Assembly (NCBI RefSeq): GCF_016424485.1
Contig: NZ_JAELUP010000113.1
Span: 1-64,000, forward strand
From: Paenibacillus roseus
GTDB taxonomy: Bacteria > Bacillota > Bacilli > Paenibacillales > Paenibacillaceae
DNA length: 64,000 bases
Direction: 5' to 3'
The position numbers were made by a program, and so were the translations under genes. Shown here one piece after another: positions 58,430 through 64,000 of the stretch. The notes beneath the pieces are model-generated. The model did no database searches, was not told where the DNA came from, and saw nothing but the letters and a program-made list of their open reading frames with translations. How positions within the stretch are numbered: the first letter of the stretch is position 1; each line of letters starts with the position of its first letter.

Positions 58430-60666
58430 ACCGGGACCTCTCTGCTGCCCTTCGCCATCGGCGCTTGACACAATGGACATTCCTTCGCCTCCAGAGCGTG
58501 TTCAACTTCACTTATTCTTGTCCAGGCCTTGCACGGTTTGCCCGTACAGAACCAGGCGGGTACGGCAACCATTGTCTTGCCTCTCTGCACTTCCCCGCTC
58601 TCGAACGGAGCCAGCACAAACCGCGATACCGCCGCCTTCCTGCCACGGTACAGGGAAGGCGAACTGATCAGCAGCTCTTCGCGGGCTCGCGTTACGGCTA
58701 CATAAGCAAGGCGTCGTTCCTCCTCCAGCGCGATTTGCAGCTTCTGCATACCGCTTTCCTTCGTGTAAATATCCTTCATTCGGTCGGCCTCCAGCGCCGA
58801 GCTGTGCGGCAGGCTCCCTTCGCAGGCACCAATAAGCAGCACAACAGGGAACTCTAGCCCCTTCGCGCGGTGAATTGTCATCAGGGCGATCCGGTCCCCC
58901 TGCTCCTGGCTTTTGCCCGCAGCATCTGTGCTGCTTTTCAGCTTCACCTGATCGATAAAGGCTAGCAGCTCTGAAATCGTTCCGAAGCGCTTCGCGGACG
59001 TCTCCAGTTCATCCAGCAGTTCCTTTTGCAGTTCCTTGTGCTGGGTCATCTTGTGATTTTCGTTCGCTTCAATATAGGCGTCATAGAACTGCCTGCGTAT
59101 GTATGCAATGGCCTGCTCAGGCTTCATGATCTTGAGCGAGCGGATCAGCGCAAGCCGCTCCTTGATTTTCTCCCGCTGGAAATCCCGCAAGCCCGGCAGC
59201 GACCTCAGATAGATGAGCGGCCCCTTCTTCGGTCGAATCTGATCATGGGCGCGTATATGCGCCATCGCTCGTTCCCTGTTCAGGTAAAGGGACGGCATAA
59301 TACTCTCCATGGCCTGAAAATTCCGCCGATCCTGTGACAAGCGCAAGTAGTCAACGATCGGCTTCACCAGTCCGTGGTCATAAAGCAATATGCCATCCCC
59401 ATATTCAATGTGCGGAATATCCTGGAGCATCAGTTGCTCCAGCATGGCTCGGCTGTTGCTGGCAGCGCGGTATAGAATGGCAAAGTCCCCATAAGAGCGC
59501 CTTCCATCGTCTACCTCCCGCTTGATATAACCGACGATATGCTGGGCTTCCTCATCCGAAGTAGCCGGACGAATATACTGCGGTTGCCCCGTTCCCTGAC
59601 GGGTGGCTTGCAGCGTTTTTGTGCGTCTTCTCACGTTATGACGGATAATTTCATTGCCTAGCCCGACAATGACCGCGGTCGAACGGTAATTAATATCCAG
59701 GGTCACGACCGCCGCGTCGGGATACAACTGTTCGAATTCCAAGAGAAATTCGCTCTTGGCTCCGTTAAACGAGTAGATCGTCTGGTCATCATCGCCGACG
59801 ACCATCAGATTGCGCCGCGGCGCTGCCAGCATCCGGACCAGTTCATACTGAAGCTCATTCGTATCCTGAAACTCGTCCACCATCACATAGTGGAATCTGT
59901 CTTGCAAGGACCTCAGCAGCCCGGGATCATCCTTAAGCATACGGTGAGCAACCAGCAATACATCGTCAAAATCCATTTGCCCGTTATCCTGTTTCCACTG
60001 CTCATAACGGAGCAAAATCTGTTTCATATCCTTCTCGCCTGCCGTATTCCCCGGCATAGCGGCAACAGTCAGCATATTCAGCTTATAAGAAGAAAGCAAG
60101 GAAAGCAGCGTCTCAGGCTGGTAGGGTCCCTGAATGCCAAGCTCCCGCATGATTTGCTTGAGCACTATATGCTGGCGTTGTGTACTGCTGAAAATATCCT
60201 GTTCCACCCCTTGGCGGCGAATCAACTGCAGGAAGAAGGAATGAAATGTTCGGGCGTACAACTGGGCAGTCTCGCGCCCGGTCATCCCCGGCAGCGCAGC
60301 AATTCGCTCGCGCATCTCCGCCGCAGCCTTGCTGGAGAAGGTCAGCAGCAGCATGCGGCCAGGAGGAATACGCCGGACAGAAAGCATATACCCTGTCCGG
60401 CAGACCAGCATCGTCGTCTTGCCTGCCCCCGCCCCGGCCAATGTCAGCAGCGGTCCGTCGCCATGCCGCACCGCTTGAAGCTGAGGCTCATTCAGCTCAA
60501 TGCCAATTCGCTCCAGACTGCGGAAGTAGCCTGAATCCGGCGCGTCTTCACCGACCAGTTGTCTGGTGGTGGCAAGCGAAGCCAACTTGGCCTCCGGAAT
60601 ATCCTTCTTCGCCGCCCCGGCTGGAGTCGGAGAGGTTGTTATCAATAAAGTCACTTCACTCATCAT
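58426..60666 (-). CDS. UvrD/PcrA-like superfamily 1 DNA helicase
   Basis: 746 residues. Motif Q (LNEPQLQAVRHGDGP), Walker A GAGAGKTTML (about 75-84), motif Ia LLLTFSSKAAAEM, motif II VDEFQDTNE, motif III VVGDDDQTIYSFNGA, motif IV DINYRS, motif V MTIHRAKGLEFPVV and motif VI EERRLAYVAVTRARE are all intact. It should unwind DNA 3' to 5' in repair. The C-terminal tail has a CTGKPCKAW...CPLCQAP cluster, a possible zinc site, as in YjcD-type helicases; it lacks the PcrA RNA-polymerase-binding tail. About 50 extra residues precede motif Q. It is distinct from housekeeping PcrA. Confidence 0.93.
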   Translation of the reverse strand: MMSEVTLLITTSPTPAGAAKKDIPEAKLASLATTRQLVGEDAPDSGYFRSLERIGIELNEPQLQAVRHGDGPLLTLAGAGAGKTTMLVCRTGYMLSVRRIPPGRMLLLTFSSKAAAEMRERIAALPGMTGRETAQLYARTFHSFFLQLIRRQGVEQDIFSSTQRQHIVLKQIMRELGIQGPYQPETLLSLLSSYKLNMLTVAAMPGNTAGEKDMKQILLRYEQWKQDNGQMDFDDVLLVAHRMLKDDPGLLRSLQDRFHYVMVDEFQDTNELQYELVRMLAAPRRNLMVVGDDDQTIYSFNGAKSEFLLEFEQLYPDAAVVTLDINYRSTAVIVGLGNEIIRHNVRRRTKTLQATRQGTGQPQYIRPATSDEEAQHIVGYIKREVDDGRRSYGDFAILYRAASNSRAMLEQLMLQDIPHIEYGDGILLYDHGLVKPIVDYLRLSQDRRNFQAMESIMPSLYLNRERAMAHIRAHDQIRPKKGPLIYLRSLPGLRDFQREKIKERLALIRSLKIMKPEQAIAYIRRQFYDAYIEANENHKMTQHKELQKELLDELETSAKRFGTISELLAFIDQVKLKSSTDAAGKSQEQGDRIALMTIHRAKGLEFPVVLLIGACEGSLPHSSALEADRMKDIYTKESGMQKLQIALEEERRLAYVAVTRAREELLISSPSLYRGRKAAVSRFVLAPFESGEVQRGKTMVAVPAWFCTGKPCKAWTRISEVEHALEAKECPLCQAPMAKGSREVPV

Positions 60667-60768
60667 TCATCACCTTTCCCTGCATCGGCTGCAGATACTC
60701 CCGAATTGCCCCCGCCCAGCACGCCAGAGTCGTTATCCTTCCTGCTTCTGAGCGAATCAACGCAAGAA

Positions 60769-60792
60769 GCCCCGCCTGTAACCGGGCGGGGC
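60769..60792 (-). terminator. terminator of ilvE
   Basis: On the minus strand GCCCCGCC pairs with GGCGGGGC around CGGTTACA, then TTCTTGCG. The T-run is weak but the stem is strong, 35 bases after the ilvE stop. Confidence 0.7.
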
Positions 60793-60826
60793 CGTCTATC
60801 GAGTTCATTCATACTTCGGGTTAACA

Positions 60827-61918
60827 TCAGGAAGTTGCGGATACAGTCCCTTTCAACTCCAGCACCCAGCCGAACGGATCAGCCAGCTCGCCGCGCTGTA
60901 TGCCGGTCAGTTCATTATACAGTCTGGCGGACAGCTCGCCTGTGCGGCCTTCCCCGATAATAATTTTGCGATTCTCCCAGTTCAGCTCCCCTACAGGGGA
61001 AATAACCGCAGCCGTTCCTGTACCGAATGCTTCCACAAGACGGCCTTGCTCCTGCGCCTCGAACAGCTCTTCAATGGAAAGGCGTCTTTGCTCGACCTCC
61101 ACGCCCCAGCTTCCGAGCATCTGGATAACGGAATCTCTCGTAATCCCTGCAAGGATGCTGCCGTTCAGCTCTGGAGTCACCACCTTGTCGCCAATACGGA
61201 AGAAGACGTTCATGCTGCCAACCTCTTCAATATATTTGCGGTGCACGCCATCAAGCCACAACACTTGCGAGTAACCCTGTTCCGAAGCTTTCTCCTGAGC
61301 CTTCAGTCCGGCCGCATAGTTGCCCGCTGTCTTCGCCTGGCCTACACCGCCTGCAACCGCACGCACATACTCCGACTCCACATGAATGCGAACAGGATGA
61401 ATACCTTCCGCATAGTAGGAGCCAACAGGAGACATGATGATCATGAATTTGTACTGACGGGACGGCGCAACCCCGAGCAACGGCTCGGTAGCGAATACAT
61501 AAGGACGGATGTACAGGGAAGTTCCTTCCTCGCGCGGAATCCAGTCCTGATCGACCAGCACAAGTTGTCTAAGCGCCTCAAGGGCCAGCTCTTCGTCTAC
61601 ATCTGGAATGCTCATGCGCTCGTTGGAGCGGTTCAGACGCTTCAAATTCTGCTGAGGACGGAACAGCAGAATGCGGCCATCCGCGGTGCGGTACGCCTTC
61701 AAGCCTTCAAAGATTGTCTGTCCGTAATGGAATACCTTCGCCGCCGGGTCCATCATAATCGGCTGGTAAGGAAGAATTTGCGGGCTGTGCCAGCCTTTAT
61801 CCGCGTCGTAGTCCATCATGAACATATGATCGGTAAAGCAACTGCCGAAGCCAATTTTACTAACATCCGGCTTGGGCCGTTTAGTCGTCGCAAGCTCGAC
61901 TGATATTCTATGTGTCAT
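60827..61918 (-). CDS. ilvE: branched-chain amino acid aminotransferase
   Basis: About 363 residues, fold-type IV PLP enzyme of the Bacillus IlvK/YbgE type, interconverting Leu/Ile/Val with their 2-oxo acids. HRISVELATTKRPKPDVSKI at the start and FTDHMFMMDYDADKGWHSP follow the Bacillus sequence. KVFHYGQTIFEGLKAYR, the PLP Lys in GGVGQAKTAGNYAAGLKAQE (about 200) and EVGSMNVFF are diagnostic, as is EAFGTGTAAVISPVG. The start is unclear: ATG 61930 is only one base after GGGG, TTG 61927 is better spaced, and ATG 61918 matches homologues. It is divergent from a LysR-type gene and ends at a terminator. Confidence 0.95.
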   Translation of the reverse strand: MTHRISVELATTKRPKPDVSKIGFGSCFTDHMFMMDYDADKGWHSPQILPYQPIMMDPAAKVFHYGQTIFEGLKAYRTADGRILLFRPQQNLKRLNRSNERMSIPDVDEELALEALRQLVLVDQDWIPREEGTSLYIRPYVFATEPLLGVAPSRQYKFMIIMSPVGSYYAEGIHPVRIHVESEYVRAVAGGVGQAKTAGNYAAGLKAQEKASEQGYSQVLWLDGVHRKYIEEVGSMNVFFRIGDKVVTPELNGSILAGITRDSVIQMLGSWGVEVEQRRLSIEELFEAQEQGRLVEAFGTGTAAVISPVGELNWENRKIIIGEGRTGELSARLYNELTGIQRGELADPFGWVLELKGTVSATS

Positions 61919-61930
61919 TTGTCGCAACAT

Positions 61931-62043
61931 TCCCCTATCGATAGATTTGTTAGTTGAATGATATCAATTCTTTTCGTATATTGAAAATATCTGTTTTATA
62001 GATCTATTATACCTTAAAGGTATGATGGATGGGGAGGAAATTC
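61931..62043. promoter_or_regulatory. divergent regulatory region between ilvE and lysR-like gene
   Basis: A 113-base gap with two short dyads, ATAGATCTAT (about 61998-62007) and ATACCTTAAAGGTAT (about 62010-62024). The second has the A/T-rich shape of LysR boxes and lies just before the regulator's ribosome site, fitting autoregulation. Confidence 0.45.
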
Positions 62044-62934
62044 ATGGACCTGCGTCAGCTTCGCTATTTTCTAGCCATCGCCCAGGAGGGGCAAGTCACG
62101 GCAGCGGCCAAGCTGCTGAATATGGAACAGCCGCCGCTCAGCCGCCAGCTCAAGATGATCGAGGATGAACTCGGCGTAACGTTGTTCGACCGCAGCGGCA
62201 GGCGCCTCAAGCTAACCCCTGCCGGTGAACTGCTCCGTCAGCGGGCCGAACGGCTGCTCCAGCAATATAATGAAACGATTAAAGAAGTCCAGGAGTTGGA
62301 TGAAGGCGTGCAGGGCGTTCTATCAATCGGAGCGGTTGTGTCCTGTGTGTCTTTGCTTCCCCCCGCCATTAAGAAATTCAGGGAGAACTACCCGCAAGTT
62401 ATGTTCAAAATTCATGAAGGAGATCACTTCCTGCTAGGCGATCAGCTTGAGAAGCGCAATATAGAGCTAGTCGTAGCTCGCCTGCCTTTTGAGGCTAACT
62501 TTGACACTCAGCACTATTCCATACTGCCGCTCCCTTCCGACCCCTTCGTGGCTATCGTTCCCTCCCATTGGGAGCAGTATGCCGGGGAAACGTTCATCAC
62601 GCCGGAAGAACTGGCACGCCATCCCTTCCTGACATTGAAGACCGATCAGACAACAGGCATGCATGAGCGGGTCATGAGCGAATTCCGGTCTCATGGCGTT
62701 CTCCCCTCCATTATCTGCGAATGTTCCAGTGTAGTCATCATTATTGCTTTGGTAGCTTCCGGCCTCGGCGCAACCATACTGCCCAAATCGGTCATGGCCT
62801 CATCGCTGTTCAATAACGTGCGAATGCTGGATATGGAGCAGGCAAATTTTCAGTCCGATGTCGGCATTGTGTGGCTCAAGGAGCGCTACCTGTCGCGCAG
62901 CGCACGGAATTTTATCGATAGTTTCACCGAGTAG
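62044..62934 (+). CDS. LysR family transcriptional regulator
   Basis: 296 residues. An N-terminal winged helix (MDLRQLRYFLAIAQEGQVTA, then AAKLLNMEQPPLSRQLKMIE) and an inducer-binding domain of two periplasmic-protein-like lobes (GVLSIGAVVSCVSLLPPAI onward). GGGGAGG lies seven bases before ATG 62044; the frame also opens 15 bases earlier, but that codon overlaps the ribosome site. The divergent layout suggests ilvE as a target, with a branched-chain metabolite as possible ligand; this is inference. The QPPLSRQLK form of the recognition helix is common in CynR/CatM-like members. Confidence 0.92.
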   Translation: MDLRQLRYFLAIAQEGQVTAAAKLLNMEQPPLSRQLKMIEDELGVTLFDRSGRRLKLTPAGELLRQRAERLLQQYNETIKEVQELDEGVQGVLSIGAVVSCVSLLPPAIKKFRENYPQVMFKIHEGDHFLLGDQLEKRNIELVVARLPFEANFDTQHYSILPLPSDPFVAIVPSHWEQYAGETFITPEELARHPFLTLKTDQTTGMHERVMSEFRSHGVLPSIICECSSVVIIIALVASGLGATILPKSVMASSLFNNVRMLDMEQANFQSDVGIVWLKERYLSRSARNFIDSFTE

Positions 62935-63041
62935 TTCGAAAAGAATGCAACTTTTCCATGCTGAATCGCATGAAACAATAACATCATGACCCACACAAAA
63001 TGCATGAAACGTGTAATTTAATGATGGAGGATGCCGTGATG

Positions 63042-63305
63042 TTAAAAAACAAAATGAGTCTACTTGTCATTCTTTATTTGTTCTTCGTCACTATTGTTGG
63101 TCGCCTGGTATTTATTTTCCCCAACGCTAAATTTCTAAATATGTTGAATGTAAATAACTTTTATATCATTTTCTGTGTATTGGCTATCTTATTTATGTTA
63201 TTGATTTTTGCTGTTTTAAAAGTAGAAAAGACAAAAAAAAATGCTCATTACGATTATATTAACATCAATACTATTAATACCAGTCGGTCTTATCTATTAT
63301 GTTAA
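63042..63305 (+). CDS. small membrane protein, probable first half of a split gene
   Basis: ATG at 63042 follows GGAGGATGCCGTG and gives 87 residues with two membrane helices (about 7-24 and 44-66). After KVEKTKK the frame reads through a run of nine A bases and continues 21 unlikely residues (NAHYDYININTINTSRSYLL). One A fewer would fuse it to the next frame at 63241. Either a frameshift has split one gene, slippage on the A-tract joins them, or these are two overlapping genes. No family recognised. Confidence 0.5.
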   Translation, partial: LKNKMSLLVILYLFFVTIVGRLVFIFPNAKFLNMLNVNNFYIIFCVLAILFMLLIFAVLKVEKTKKNAHYDYININTINTSRSYLLC

Positions 63306-63564
63306 TCTTCCAAAATTCACTTATGAAGAAGCTGCAAATAAAGTTAAAGATTACGAAGCTCAATCAGGAAAATCTGTCCAATTGCATCTGCCAACACACA
63401 GAGAGGATAAACTGGGACTAGGGGAAAAATCTTTCTTTAAAACTACCAATCATACGTATTACATTTATTTAAAAGTTGAAAATGATACTGTTGTCTACAA
63501 ATTCAACCCATTAGATGGTTCGTTTGAAAAGCATTCTGGTGACAGAACACTGAATAGTGATTAA
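63241..63564 (+). CDS. small exported or membrane-anchored protein, unknown
   Basis: 107 residues starting in the A9 tract: an N-terminal membrane helix (LITIILTSILLIPVGLIYYV), then a soluble domain FTYEEAANKVKDYEAQSGKS and FKTTNHTYYIYLKVENDTVV, resembling small secreted Bacillota lipoprotein-like domains. There is no clear ribosome site except the A-rich stretch, so its expression may depend on the upstream frame. AT-rich. Confidence 0.55.
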   Translation: MLITIILTSILLIPVGLIYYVNLPKFTYEEAANKVKDYEAQSGKSVQLHLPTHREDKLGLGEKSFFKTTNHTYYIYLKVENDTVVYKFNPLDGSFEKHSGDRTLNSD

Positions 63565-63695
63565 ATCTTTGCTTGCTTGATCGAACGATCTGGAGCAGAG
63601 GCTGCGAGACTCGGGGGTTCAGTTGATATCATCATATTTGAAAATCAAACAATTAAACAGTTTTTGGCTATGGTTTAACAGCTAAACTGAATAAG

Positions 63696-63719
63696 ACTTT
63701 ACCTGTACGCCGCGTAAAG
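63696..63719 (+). promoter_or_regulatory. dyad upstream of the MerR-like gene
   Basis: CTTTAC (63697-63702) and GTAAAG (63714-63719) are inverted around CTGTACGCCGC, followed by a second TTTAC. MerR regulators bind such dyads in the long spacer of their own promoter. Confidence 0.45.
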
Positions 63720-63751
63720 GTTTACACTGGCAGAAGGGGGGGGGATTAGAG

Positions 63752-64000
63752 ATGAAGATCAGAGAGGCGGCGCGCAAACTGGGGATATCTGTAAGAGCCA
63801 TCCGCTACTATGAGGAAAGAGAACTGCTGACTCCGGTCAAGGAGCGGCAGAGCGGCTACCGCGTGTTCTCGGGCGAGGACATCTGGAGGCTGCAAACCAT
63901 TATCGCATTGCGGGAGACTGGCATGAACACGCCGGATATTAAGCAGGCACTGGAGAATACGGCAACGGGCTCTCCGGACGGCCTGCGTCGCTACCTGGAG
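63752..64000 (+). CDS. MerR family regulator, N-terminal part (runs off the right edge)
   Basis: 83 residues in the window: MKIREAARKLGISVRAIRYY, then EERELLTPVKERQSGYRVFS, a full MerR winged helix-turn-helix, followed by the start of the dimerisation helix (IIALRETGMNTPDIKQALEN). An eight-G run lies seven bases before the ATG. Effector domain and target are outside the window. Confidence 0.88.
   Translation, partial: MKIREAARKLGISVRAIRYYEERELLTPVKERQSGYRVFSGEDIWRLQTIIALRETGMNTPDIKQALENTATGSPDGLRRYLE

Overview
This window looks like a Paenibacillus-type chromosome (Bacillota, Paenibacillaceae). GC content is moderate and ribosome binding sites are strong GGAGG types. Several proteins have C-terminal SLH domains. 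The window also holds orphan sporulation-type histidine kinases, a bacterial nitric oxide synthase, a PdaA-type deacetylase and a yjlC-ndh pair behind a perfect Rex operator. The species cannot be fixed from sequence alone. No rRNA, tRNA, CRISPR array, prophage or transposase gene was seen.

Layout. (1) 1-4234: the 5' part of a very large minus-strand gene made of about 124 decapeptide repeats in unbroken 30-bp phase; it runs off the left edge. (2) 4333-5200: a queuosine-precursor transporter under a preQ1-I riboswitch. (3) 5272-9731: a response regulator, histidine kinase, ABC ATPase and two permeases of the antimicrobial-peptide sensing/export type. (4) 9776-13200: a small membrane protein, PdaA, an MpsC-like protein, an orphan kinase, and a candidate structured RNA with its own terminator. 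(5) 13337-16853: adenosine deaminase, small proteins and nitric oxide synthase. (6) 16860-23558: two large PAS kinases, a metallo-hydrolase, a carboxypeptidase remnant and a response regulator with a BTAD output domain. (7) 23995-33710: surface protein, lipoprotein deacetylase, yjlC-ndh, small membrane genes, YczE-like/GNAT pair, MarR regulator, methyltransferase and a second BTAD regulator. (8) 34044-58068: three large SLH surface proteins, with a deoC-cdd-deoB-pdp nucleoside salvage operon between the first and second. (9) 58289-64000: a 46-residue membrane peptide, a UvrD-like helicase, ilvE with a divergent LysR regulator, a small split membrane gene and the start of a MerR regulator.

How parts fit. 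The deo operon and adenosine deaminase feed nucleosides into central metabolism. The three orphan kinases share one HisKA/ATPase core and lack adjacent receivers, as expected for phosphorelay inputs. The three SLH proteins are probably held on the cell wall through secondary polymers. Their 3' flanks share duplicated sequence, including a fossil SLH tail and a mobile 214-bp fold-back element (three copies, two with perfect 8-bp target duplications).

The least explained items are the decapeptide giant at the left edge, the structured RNA at 12938-13140 with a relative near 42070-42165, and the fold-back element family.
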